From: Candidatus Brevifilum fermentans
GTDB taxonomy: Bacteria; Chloroflexota; Anaerolineae; Anaerolineales; Villigracilaceae
Direction of reading: 5' to 3'
Assembly (NCBI GenBank): GCA_945877125.1
Contig: CAMCQT010000011.1
Coordinates: 1 to 63,075, forward strand
DNA length: 63,075 nt
This document shows, piece after piece, positions 9,656 to 17,632 of the stretch; position 1 is the stretch's first letter, and each line of letters opens with the position of its first letter. Both the position numbers and the translations under genes were made by a program. Below the pieces are notes generated by a model. That model was not told the DNA's origin, searched no databases, and worked only from the letters and a program-made list of their open reading frames with translations.

Positions 9656-9792
9656 TGTTTTATAGTTCATTTTTTTCACCACAGATGAACACAGATAAAA
9701 AGGATTTAAGAACCTTTTATTGAGCTATGTATCAAAAAAATCTGTGTTCATCCGTGTTTATCTGTGGTGAATTTTGACTTTAAAACAGTCTC
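9651..9792. mobile_element. MITE-like element, ~142 bp, between secA and add
   Basis: Imperfect 12-bp terminal repeats GAGGCTGTTTTA and TAAAACAGTCTC enclose an inner palindrome that starts CACCACAGATGAACACAG and ends with the matching TTTATCTGTGGTG. The inner sequence belongs to a repeat type I know from several unrelated bacterial genomes. It abuts the secA stop codon. Confidence 0.65.
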
Positions 9793-12700
9793 TTAGTGAC
9801 GCTTTCGTTTCTTTTTATTGCCGCCAGCCTCAACTTGCGGCTGTACGGCGCTTGGAGCAACGACATTACTTTCAGAAGTTTCAATGGGAGTAATTTCCAC
9901 GCGCCGCGGTCTTGCCGCAAACGCGCGTCCGATCACCAGTCCGCGCACGTCTTCCAGCAGCTGCTGGAACATTTCCGAAGCGCGTCCTTTGTATTGTACC
10001 AGTGGGTCACGTTGGGCGTAAGCCTCAAGCCCGATGGAGATACGCAGCGCCTCGACCTTTGTCAGGTACTCGACCCATAGCTCGCTGAACGCGCTCAACA
10101 ACAACTGACGGTGGACTTCATTCAGCACATATTTTCCGATGGATGCGATCAATAGCGCGCGGTCTGACTCGTCGAGAGTTGACACTGCGTCGTTGAGTCG
10201 GCTCTCGCCGAAAGCGATGCGCGCCGCCGGTCCGAAATCCGCAAGTTTGGCGGCGTTCTGACTCAAGCGCGTATATTCAGTTTGTCCCCACGTGGCGCGC
10301 AAGGTCTCTTCCGCCAGTTCAAGATGCGCCATCACATCTTCATTGATATCCTGCGCCTGGCGTCCGTCCAGCAGTTGCGCGGCAAGGAAGACATACGTAA
10401 AGCGCATGAATCCCTGCCTGACCTGCTTGTGCGTTTTCTGGTCAAACGTGGCGCGTGTGCCATGCGACAAGGTCAACAACAAACGCAGTTTCGCGCCGTC
10501 GCTGTCCACTGACTCATGCTGGAGGAAGTTATCAAAGTCATGTGCAATTTGTACGTTAAGACGTTCCTGCTTATGCGCCAGTCCATCGCGCGCGGTCTGC
10601 ATGATGATCTCAGCCAGTTCGTCCCAATCCGAAGGCAGCGGAGTTGCCCACTGCAACTGCTCGCCGACACGGTTTTGGATCGCGCCGATCAGACGTGTGG
10701 CATTGAGCGCGGTCAATTGATCCGCGACCATATCCTGAATATCTTCCTTGACCGCCTCGGGGTCTTCGCTCAAAGTGCGGGTCATTTCAGTGTTGAGTTT
10801 CAGCGGCAAATGCACCAGCGAGCTGATCTCTTCAATGATCTTCTGCGGGCGCGGAGCATCTTCCCGGTCGCGCAGACCTTCAAAGAAGGCGTCGAGCGCA
10901 TCATCCCGTTCAGCGGTCTGCGCCTCAAAACCTTCGCGCGTCTTTTCCACCAGTGATTCGATGGCGCGCAGGTTGTGCGCGTTTTCTGTTTCAATGGCGC
11001 GGGAGATGACATCCAACGTTGAACGTTTAACGTTTTCTGCATCGCCCTTGATCTGATCCACCAGCAGTTTGAAGCCGTAGGATGGGAACAAACCCTTTTC
11101 CGTATCAAATGCGGGCTGCACCTGATCGAGCCATGCGATCAATTTCCACGGACCTTCTTCGTCAGCCAGACCAATTTCAACGCGCTTGGTCACTTCATTC
11201 TGGAGCATGTCCGCCACGTCTTCGCTCAGGTCTTCCTTGACGAAGATACGGTCCCGTTGATTGTAGATCTGCGAGCGCTGTTTATTCAGCACATCGTCAT
11301 ATTCAAGCAAATGCTTGCGGACATCAAAGTTCGCGCCTTCCACACGGGTCTGCGAGCTTTCGATGATATTGCTCACCAGCCGCACTTCCAGCGGAAGCGA
11401 GTCGTCCACCTTGAGCCGTTCCATCAGCCCGCTGACCTGGTCACCGCCGAACATACGCATCAGGTCATCTTGCAGCGAGAGGTAAAAGCGCGAGGAACCC
11501 GGGTCGCCCTGACGGGCGGCGCGTCCGCGCAACTGGTTGTCAATGCGGCGCGCTTCATGCCGCTCGGAGCCGACCACATGCAAGCCGCCCAGATGCTTGA
11601 CGCTTTCCATGTCTTCGAAATATTGCAGGAAGAGTTTGACTTCGGCGTCGTACAAGCCATAGTTTGCAGGATCAACTTTCAGCAAAGCCTGACGGCGCTC
11701 TTCGAGCGTCATGTCGAACGGGTCGGCATATCCAGATTTTCGCAGGACACGGTTGACCGCCGCGATACATTCTTCCGCCAGTTCGCCGCCGAGTTTGATA
11801 TCGACACCACGACCCGCCATGTTGGTGGCGATGGTCACCGCGCCAAACGCACCCGCGCCCGCGATGATCTGCGATTCTTCGGTGTGCCTGCGCGCATTCA
11901 ACACTTGATGCTGAACGCCGCCCTGCAAGACCGTTTTCAGGCGCTCCTTGGATTCCTCGGGTAAATTGAGCACCTCAAGCAGAACCTGTAAATTACCGGC
12001 TTCTTCGGGATTGATGTTGGTCATGCCGTGCGGCTTGATAAAGTTACGCAGCATGTCAGGCGTGATCTTCTCGATCGGCTCGTTGAACGGCGCGAGTTCG
12101 GAGATCAGCCGCCCATCTTCTTCGAGGTTGTTGGCTTTCATGTAAGCCCGTCGCACAAGAGTCACTTGCAGTAAACGGCGAACAGGCTCGGGCTTGAGTC
12201 GGCTCGAAAGTTTGTCAGAAGATTCGACCGAGGTCGTGCCTACCAGCATCGGGCGTCCCAGCGTATGGTAGCGGATGATCTCCGTCACGATGGCGCGCAG
12301 TTTGGCTTCGGCGGTGCGATAGATCACATCGGGGTAATCTTTCCTGCGATAGAAGATCTTGCCGTCGGCGGGGCCGCCTTTGGCTGTGTAATAAAAATAC
12401 TGATAGCCTTCCTCGTCCTTGGCTTTTTGCTCCACCAATGTGGCATCGGCGCGAACCGACTGGTACTCAAGATTGGTCGGGACGGGCGCGACTTCAATTT
12501 TATAGATTTTGTTGAACTCTTCGGCTTCGGTCAAAGCGGTACCGGTCATGCCCGCCAGTTTTTGATACATGCGGAAATAATTCTGCAATGTGATCGTGGC
12601 GTAGGTCACGTTCTCCGGCTCGACCTTCACGCCTTCCTTGGCCTCCACCGCCTGATGCAGACCATCGCTCCAGCGCCGACCAGGCATTTGGCGACCCGTG

Positions 12701-13830
12701 AATTCATCCACGATGACCACCTTGCCGCCCTGCACCAGATAATCTTTATTACGATGGAAAAGATATTGCGCGCGCATAGATTGTTCGAGGAAGCCGGTCA
12801 GACGCGCCTGCTCGGGCGTCAGGTCTTCCGGTCGGTCGGGATCCAGCAGCGGCTGGCCCAAAAGCGCTTCCACATGGCTGATGCCGACTTCGGTCAGTGA
12901 GACGTTGCGGTCTTTTTCGCTGACTTCGTAATCTTCGGGCTTCAACTGTTTGACGATGTTGCCCATGATGCCATAATATTCCAGGTCACCAGAGGACGGA
13001 CCCGAGATAATGAGCGGGGTACGCGCTTCGTCGATTAGCACGTTATCCACTTCATCGACGATGGCGTAGTAATGACCGCGCTGTACTCGGCTGTCGAGCC
13101 GCATGGCCATGTTATCGCGCAGATAATCGAAACCGAATTCAGAGTTCGTTCCGTAGGTCACATCCGCGCTGTAGGCCTCGACCCGATCCACCAGCCGCAG
13201 GTGACGTTGATCTTCATGCGGTGACTCGCGCTCGAAATCCACCATGAAGGCTTTCTTGCCATTCTCTGTGGCGGCGGCCATTTGCAGCACACCGACCGAG
13301 ACGCCGAGCATCTGGAAAATGGGCGCCATCCAGCGCGCATCACGCCGCGCCAAATAATCATTGACCGTGATCAAATGCACGCCGCGTCCGGTCAACGCGT
13401 TGAGATAGACCGGCAGGGTCGAGACCAACGTCTTGCCTTCGCCTGTCCGCATCTCCGCGATCTGACCGTGATGCAGCGCCCCGCCGCCGATGATCTGCAC
13501 ATCATAATGCCGCAGACCAATCGTCCGCTTGGAGGCTTCGCGCACGACAGCAAACGCCTCGGGCATGATCTCATCCAAAGCATCCTGTTCGTATTTGTGA
13601 CGCAGGGTTTCGTCTTCCCCCCCCTGCCCCCCGACTGACGGGGGGTTTAAGCCTTCCAGTGCCAGAGCAATACGCGCCTTGAATTCATCCGTCTTGGCAC
13701 GCAAGGCTTCATCGCTCAAGGCTTCAAATTCCGCCTCAAGCGCGTTGACCTGCACAGCCAGGTTTTCAAATTGTGCAAGTGTTTTCTTTGTGGGGTCACC
13801 ACTGAATAGTTTTACAAAGTTTTTTAGCAT
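9793..13830 (-). CDS. secA: Preprotein translocase ATPase SecA, enlarged form
   Basis: 1345 residues, versus about 840-950 usually. ATPase motifs are intact: MRTGEGKTLVST (Walker A, about 127-138), IVDEVDNVLIDEARTPLIISG (about 257-277), KLAGMTGTALTEAEEF, NMAGRGVDIKLGG and RIDNQLRGRAARQGDPG. Extra length comes from an insert of roughly 100 residues before VQHQVLNARRHTEE and a long helical C-terminal region. The C-terminus ends NKKKRKRH and has no zinc-binding SEC-C motif. Near residues 60-71 LNPPSVGGQGGED is encoded by a G/C-run hairpin like those between genes. The start is supported by AAAGGG and a TATAAT 23 bases upstream. It drives Sec-dependent export at the membrane. Confidence 0.98.
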   Translation of the reverse strand: MLKNFVKLFSGDPTKKTLAQFENLAVQVNALEAEFEALSDEALRAKTDEFKARIALALEGLNPPSVGGQGGEDETLRHKYEQDALDEIMPEAFAVVREASKRTIGLRHYDVQIIGGGALHHGQIAEMRTGEGKTLVSTLPVYLNALTGRGVHLITVNDYLARRDARWMAPIFQMLGVSVGVLQMAAATENGKKAFMVDFERESPHEDQRHLRLVDRVEAYSADVTYGTNSEFGFDYLRDNMAMRLDSRVQRGHYYAIVDEVDNVLIDEARTPLIISGPSSGDLEYYGIMGNIVKQLKPEDYEVSEKDRNVSLTEVGISHVEALLGQPLLDPDRPEDLTPEQARLTGFLEQSMRAQYLFHRNKDYLVQGGKVVIVDEFTGRQMPGRRWSDGLHQAVEAKEGVKVEPENVTYATITLQNYFRMYQKLAGMTGTALTEAEEFNKIYKIEVAPVPTNLEYQSVRADATLVEQKAKDEEGYQYFYYTAKGGPADGKIFYRRKDYPDVIYRTAEAKLRAIVTEIIRYHTLGRPMLVGTTSVESSDKLSSRLKPEPVRRLLQVTLVRRAYMKANNLEEDGRLISELAPFNEPIEKITPDMLRNFIKPHGMTNINPEEAGNLQVLLEVLNLPEESKERLKTVLQGGVQHQVLNARRHTEESQIIAGAGAFGAVTIATNMAGRGVDIKLGGELAEECIAAVNRVLRKSGYADPFDMTLEERRQALLKVDPANYGLYDAEVKLFLQYFEDMESVKHLGGLHVVGSERHEARRIDNQLRGRAARQGDPGSSRFYLSLQDDLMRMFGGDQVSGLMERLKVDDSLPLEVRLVSNIIESSQTRVEGANFDVRKHLLEYDDVLNKQRSQIYNQRDRIFVKEDLSEDVADMLQNEVTKRVEIGLADEEGPWKLIAWLDQVQPAFDTEKGLFPSYGFKLLVDQIKGDAENVKRSTLDVISRAIETENAHNLRAIESLVEKTREGFEAQTAERDDALDAFFEGLRDREDAPRPQKIIEEISSLVHLPLKLNTEMTRTLSEDPEAVKEDIQDMVADQLTALNATRLIGAIQNRVGEQLQWATPLPSDWDELAEIIMQTARDGLAHKQERLNVQIAHDFDNFLQHESVDSDGAKLRLLLTLSHGTRATFDQKTHKQVRQGFMRFTYVFLAAQLLDGRQAQDINEDVMAHLELAEETLRATWGQTEYTRLSQNAAKLADFGPAARIAFGESRLNDAVSTLDESDRALLIASIGKYVLNEVHRQLLLSAFSELWVEYLTKVEALRISIGLEAYAQRDPLVQYKGRASEMFQQLLEDVRGLVIGRAFAARPRRVEITPIETSESNVVAPSAVQPQVEAGGNKKKRKRH
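13616..13650. repeat. G/C-run hairpin inside secA
   Basis: Two C-runs, GACTGA, then a G-run form a hairpin. It codes for PPSVGGQGG in a variable region between the first SecA helices, without disturbing the frame. Confidence 0.6.
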
Positions 13831-13853
13831 AAAGTATCCCTTTCAAGGACGGG

Positions 13854-13859
13854 ATTATA
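13854..13859 (-). promoter_or_regulatory. Putative -10 element of secA (TATAAT)
   Basis: Perfect TATAAT on the minus strand, 23 bases before the secA ATG, with the ribosome binding site AAAGGG between them, giving a short leader of roughly 15-17 bases. Confidence 0.6.
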
Positions 13860-13910
13860 GCATGGGAGGTTGGGCGGAGAATTTGAATTATATTAATGTT
13901 TGGGGATGCC

Positions 13911-14222
13911 GTGCAACCCCCTCCGGCTTCGCCACCTCCCCCATTTTCAAGAGCAGAAAATGGGGGAGGAAATCATCCACTCCCACAACCCAATCCTCCC
14001 CCAAATCTGGTCTTGATTTGGGGGACATCGTACCCGAAGCGAAGCGAGTGGTAGGTGCCCGAAGGACGGAGGGGGTCGTAGTGCAACCCCCTCCAACCTC
14101 CCCCCACAAGGGGGGAGGCTTTTTTATGCTTGCCACAAAGCCTGTCGCGCACGAAACTCTCAAAGCGTAACCCTTCCCCCTCTTGGGGGAAGGTGCCCGA
14201 AGGGCGGATGAGGGTAACTCCA
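13911..14222. repeat. Cluster of G/C-rich palindromic repeats (GGGGGAGGTGCCCGAAGGGCGG family)
   Basis: No gene is visible here. The stretch holds several hairpins built from runs such as CCTCCCCCATTTTC and its complement, CCCCCAAATC...GATTTGGGGG, and CCCGAAGGACGGAGGGGGT. The same units recur at 15125-15469, 21783-21846, 22733-22930 and 40479-40541, and inside hsdM, a glycosyltransferase and an ABC exporter. Confidence 0.85.
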
Positions 14223-14223
14223 T

Positions 14224-14541
14224 CTACTGATTAACAGACCACCCCATTGCGCCGAGCACAAAAACAAAATACACCATAAAACAGCAAAAGCCCACCACGC
14301 CCAACCCAACCTGTATCCAGCCCATGATGATGCCTGCGGTGGCAAGACCATCGCCGCTGACCACTGCCGGAACCGCGCGTGTTTCCTTGCGCGCCGCATA
14401 GCCGGTCAGGATCGCGACCACGCTCCCGATGACAGGCAGCATGGTGAATCCCAATATCCCTGCGATCAGGCTCACAATCGCCAGTGTGCTTGTGGGTAAA
14501 ACGGTATCGTTCATATTTTGCGAAGCGTTCTGTTGACTCAT
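14224..14541 (-). CDS. DUF4190-type small membrane protein
   Basis: 105 residues. A short polar N-terminus (MSQQNASQNMNDT) is followed by two long hydrophobic segments, LAIVSLIAGILGFTMLPVIG and a C-terminal pair around GIIMGWIQVGLGVVGFCCF. The pattern LAIVSLIAGILGF...G..AI..G..A.........G.A.AGII.GWI matches the DUF4190 family. No enzymatic role is known. It lies 22 bases downstream of the next gene on the same strand and ends at a repeat cluster. Upstream of the ATG, AAAGGAGAGAATCA supplies a ribosome binding site. Confidence 0.75.
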   Translation of the reverse strand: MSQQNASQNMNDTVLPTSTLAIVSLIAGILGFTMLPVIGSVVAILTGYAARKETRAVPAVVSGDGLATAGIIMGWIQVGLGVVGFCCFMVYFVFVLGAMGWSVNQ

Positions 14542-14563
14542 TGATTCTCTCCTTTATCTCTTC

Positions 14564-15109
14564 TCAAAGTTCTTCCGCCAATGCCTTATCCAGCACGGAG
14601 GATAGAAGCGCATACAAACCCTTCTCATCCGCGAAGGTCTCGATCACGATATTTCCAATGATAGCATTAGCCGTGGACAAAGTGGATTTGACCTTCATGC
14701 CTTCTTCGTAAAGATACGCATTGCGTTTCCTGTGCATCACTTTGCTTTTTGCAAGCACGATCAATGTCGTGTACGCCCCCACTGCAAGTTCGCGCTCTCC
14801 GCGGAAACGAATATGATCTCCCATCAAGACGCCGAACACGTCTCCCATAAAGGTTTTCGGCGAGTCATCTGCTTCTTCGATCTCGATCAGCGCCAACACT
14901 TGATCGGAACCTTTTTTCACGATTGCAATATCCAGTTGACTCAACTCAGTTTCCCGACCGTACGTATCGCCAAACCACGATACGATCTTCCCCACATTTT
15001 CCTTCGTGGAACTATGATCGTAAAGCACGTCATAGCCGTTTCGACCGTAATAACCAAAGAGCGTCTCGGCGGCTTTGACGGTCATCTGTCTATAGGATCT
15101 ATTGTCCAT
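14564..15109 (-). CDS. Unknown protein, possible PD-(D/E)XK-type fold
   Basis: 181 residues, soluble. I do not recognise the family with confidence. The central part, QLDIAIVKKGSDQVLALIEI followed by EEADDSPKTFMGDVFG, has the Asp - beta strand - Glu-x-Glu layout of nuclease-fold proteins, and an earlier GYYGRNGYDVLYDHSSTKEN could be the first helix and strand. The usual Lys of the ExK triad is replaced (EIEE), so catalysis is doubtful. It lies beside a type I restriction-modification block and is flanked by G/C-rich repeats. AAGGAAAGCAAG precedes the ATG. Confidence 0.6.
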   Translation of the reverse strand: MDNRSYRQMTVKAAETLFGYYGRNGYDVLYDHSSTKENVGKIVSWFGDTYGRETELSQLDIAIVKKGSDQVLALIEIEEADDSPKTFMGDVFGVLMGDHIRFRGERELAVGAYTTLIVLAKSKVMHRKRNAYLYEEGMKVKSTLSTANAIIGNIVIETFADEKGLYALLSSVLDKALAEEL

Positions 15110-15124
15110 CTTGCTTTCCTTTTA

Positions 15125-15469
15125 CTTGTTAGTGCAACCCCCTCCAACCTCCCCCAAGATGGGGGAGGCTTTTACGCCCATCGCGCACGAAACTCTCAAA
15201 GCGTAGTCCTTCCCCCTAAATGGGGGAAGGTGTCCGTCACTTGAGCCGCATGTTTTTGCGGTGAGGATGGATGGGGGTCACACCCAACCCCTCCAACCTC
15301 CCCTAAAGGGGAGGCTTTTGTATGCTTGCCACAAAGCCTATCGCGCACGAAACTCCCAAAGCCACAGCCTCCCCCAAATCTGGTCTTGATTTGGGGGAGG
15401 TGCCCGAAGGGCGGAGGGGGTCGTAGTCCTTCCCCCATTTAGGGGGAAGGTGCCGAAGGCGGATGGGGG
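15125..15469. repeat. Second cluster of G/C-rich palindromic repeats
   Basis: Four or five consecutive hairpin units such as AACCTCCCCC...GGGGGAGGCTTTT and TCCCCCTAAATGGGGGAAGG. The cluster shares the phrase CGCGCACGAAACTC with 14146-14163, so longer blocks were also copied. No coding potential. Confidence 0.8.
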
Positions 15470-15563
15470 TCACAACTCTCCCGCAAACGCCCTGGACAAC
15501 ATACTCTGATACAACGCCTCCACCCTCTCCGCGGACTTCCCCTTGCGTGGACTGCGCGCCGAG
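15470..15563 (-). pseudogene. Duplicated 3' end of hsdS (remnant)
   Basis: In one frame the minus strand reads GKSAERVEALYQSMLSRAFA then GEL and a TGA stop, almost the same as the end of the intact HsdS at 16448 (GKSAGRVEALYQSMLARAFA, GEL, stop). Similarity ends abruptly near 15563. It is a gene fragment with no start, left downstream of the unknown gene at 15592. Confidence 0.85.
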
Positions 15564-15591
15564 TTTACATACCCAATACATTATTCGACAA

Positions 15592-16365
15592 CTACAGACC
15601 CTTTTCAAATTCGACAATTAAATCACCAGAATTGTTGTCAATCTCACGTCGCAGTTCTCTCCAGTTCCGATCCCACATGGAATCGGGCACGATCGGGTCG
15701 ATGATGCGTTTTATTAGCAATCCAATTTCCTGCTCAGCAAAATTTTCTAAAAAACTATTTTCAGCCTGTCCAAGTTGTCTTAAAAAGGAATCTTTGATCT
15801 CCTGTTGTCTTATTTTAGTTTTATAGTTTTCAAGGAATTCCATTAATTGTTTTATTTCAGTTTCGGTTAGGTTGCGGGTTATAAAAAATGAGGTCAAGTG
15901 AATTCTTTTTGAAAAAACCATTTTTATTAATGCTTTATTCGCGGGATATTCTGTTAAATATTGAATATCCTTCTGTAGCTTTTCTGCCCCGTTTAGGTCT
16001 GTGCCAATAAATAGATAATTGTTTTCATCCAATCCGGTAAATTTAACAAATATACCTCTCCTTGATGTACGTCCGTCAAAGGAATGTCTCACGCCGGGGT
16101 CATATGTAGCCGGAAAATCTGAATACCTATTCAGATCACCATACGACACCATATTGAAACCCGGCTCAGACTTACCCTGGTCTTTTGTCCTGTATAACAA
16201 CAATACATATTCCCCGCTCGTTAGAGCCTCAATTGATCTTTCCCAGAAAATTAAATCATCATTGAAGGCTGAATAAAGTTTTTTCACAGAATCGATTTTC
16301 TTTTTGATGTGCATAATTTCATACTTGTCAAGATATACAACTTCGACATTCTTTTTTTCAATCAT
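15592..16365 (-). CDS. Unknown 257-residue protein inserted between two hsdS 3' ends
   Basis: Not recognised. It starts MIEKKNVEVVYLDKYEIMHI, is lysine- and glutamate-rich, has no membrane segment or signal peptide, and contains helical stretches such as LTETEIKQLMEFLENYKTKI. The middle (GEYVLLLYRTKDQGKSEPGF, FVKFTGLDENNYLFIGTDL) looks like a mixed alpha/beta domain. Its DNA is clearly more AT-rich than its neighbours, which suggests recent arrival. It follows hsdS by 82 bases on the same strand and is itself followed by a copy of the hsdS tail. GGAG lies 6-10 bases before the ATG. A role linked to restriction is possible but unproven. Confidence 0.7.
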   Translation of the reverse strand: MIEKKNVEVVYLDKYEIMHIKKKIDSVKKLYSAFNDDLIFWERSIEALTSGEYVLLLYRTKDQGKSEPGFNMVSYGDLNRYSDFPATYDPGVRHSFDGRTSRRGIFVKFTGLDENNYLFIGTDLNGAEKLQKDIQYLTEYPANKALIKMVFSKRIHLTSFFITRNLTETEIKQLMEFLENYKTKIRQQEIKDSFLRQLGQAENSFLENFAEQEIGLLIKRIIDPIVPDSMWDRNWRELRREIDNNSGDLIVEFEKGL

Positions 16366-16447
16366 TTCCGCACTCCTTTATTACGGTTTTGTTTAGGTTG
16401 TGTTTGGAACTCTTTCATCGTTCGCAACACAACTCTTTTTGAGGGGC

Positions 16448-17632
16448 TCACAACTCTCCCGCAAACGCCCTCGCCAGCATGGACTGATACAACGCCTCCA
16501 CCCTCCCAGCGGACTTCCCCTGCGCGGACTGCACGCCGCGCGCTTCCTCCACCCGCGCCGCAAATTCACGCTGGAGGGCGAGCGGAGGACAAAAAACAGG
16601 TGTATTCCCTACTTGTTGAGCATTAATATGCGGTTGTGCTGCTCTTTGTTTCATACTTGAAAAATATTCTTTTTGTACAAAATTTGTCAGTAGATAACTT
16701 GCAAGAAATTCTCCATTAAACATGTCGCCAGGATTTACAACAAGATCATAACCTGCAACAGCCCCTTTCCATTCCTCACCGACTCGGGCAATGTCTCCAG
16801 TATATGCACCACTTCTTACAACTAGGATTTCATCGGCTTCAAGAAAGGCGTTTCTGCCTGATGGCACGTCTTCGCGATGAACATAAATCAGTCCATCAGT
16901 AGAAATTTTTCCGTGTTTGATATTTGTTGCGCGCAACATCGGAATACCTTCTTCTGATATTGTGGGTGGTTGTCCTAATCCATAACGAACTACTGCGCCA
17001 AATTCCATTAAAACTTTCTTGTCCCATTTTTTCTCATTGCGAACTGGATCACCAAACATCTCATGAAACAGGGCAGGGGCAAATTGCTCCATGCGGACAT
17101 TTGCGCGTTCACGCGTAGCTCGCAGGGATTCGGCTTCGTCCAACAGGCGCACGATTCGCTCTTGTTCGGGGAGGGAAGGAATGGGAATCTCTAATTCTTC
17201 AAGAGAAGATTTTCTCAAGTTTTGTATGTTAGCCCCTTTCTCCTGAGAATCTCGCCAATGAATAAACTCTGAACTTTTTAGCCAATATGCGCCAAACTGG
17301 GAATTGATTCCATTGCTAAATCTTACAATGGCACAAAACGCACCAACAGAGCCTTTCCATGTTTGTTTTAGTTGGGCGTTTTTACCAAGTACTTTTGCGC
17401 TGCCAGATGCCATACAAATTACAACATCATTTTGTTTTAACATTTGATTGTCTGAAATTCTCGATTGCGGCACCCACATAATATCGTTTTCTAATTTAAG
17501 ACCACTTTCAGTAATATTCCCAGCGCGCAAAATCGGTATATAACCATCTAGTGCAGAATCAATAGATTCACTTTTGTCAAATGTAACCCCTCTGACCACC
17601 TCACCAACTTCGCTTATTTTCCTTGATTTCAT
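16448..17632 (-). CDS. hsdS: Type I restriction-modification specificity subunit
   Basis: 394 residues with two target-recognition domains. The first begins KISEVGEVVRGVTFDKSES and ends at the conserved helix IPIPSLPEQERIVRLLDEAE; the second starts near VLMEFGAVVRYGLGQPPTIS and ends before FCPPLALQREFAARVEEARG. The C-terminus carries the conserved helix VEALYQSMLARAFAGEL. It selects the bipartite DNA site for the HsdM2-HsdS methylase and the full nuclease. It overlaps hsdM by four bases (ATGA), so translation is coupled. The recognition regions are AT-rich relative to the rest, as is common in these subunits. Confidence 0.95.
   Translation of the reverse strand: MKSRKISEVGEVVRGVTFDKSESIDSALDGYIPILRAGNITESGLKLENDIMWVPQSRISDNQMLKQNDVVICMASGSAKVLGKNAQLKQTWKGSVGAFCAIVRFSNGINSQFGAYWLKSSEFIHWRDSQEKGANIQNLRKSSLEELEIPIPSLPEQERIVRLLDEAESLRATRERANVRMEQFAPALFHEMFGDPVRNEKKWDKKVLMEFGAVVRYGLGQPPTISEEGIPMLRATNIKHGKISTDGLIYVHREDVPSGRNAFLEADEILVVRSGAYTGDIARVGEEWKGAVAGYDLVVNPGDMFNGEFLASYLLTNFVQKEYFSSMKQRAAQPHINAQQVGNTPVFCPPLALQREFAARVEEARGVQSAQGKSAGRVEALYQSMLARAFAGEL

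Noticed and set aside
11257-11964. 235-codon open frame opposite secA
   Set aside because: Antisense shadow of conserved SecA sequence; no independent evidence.
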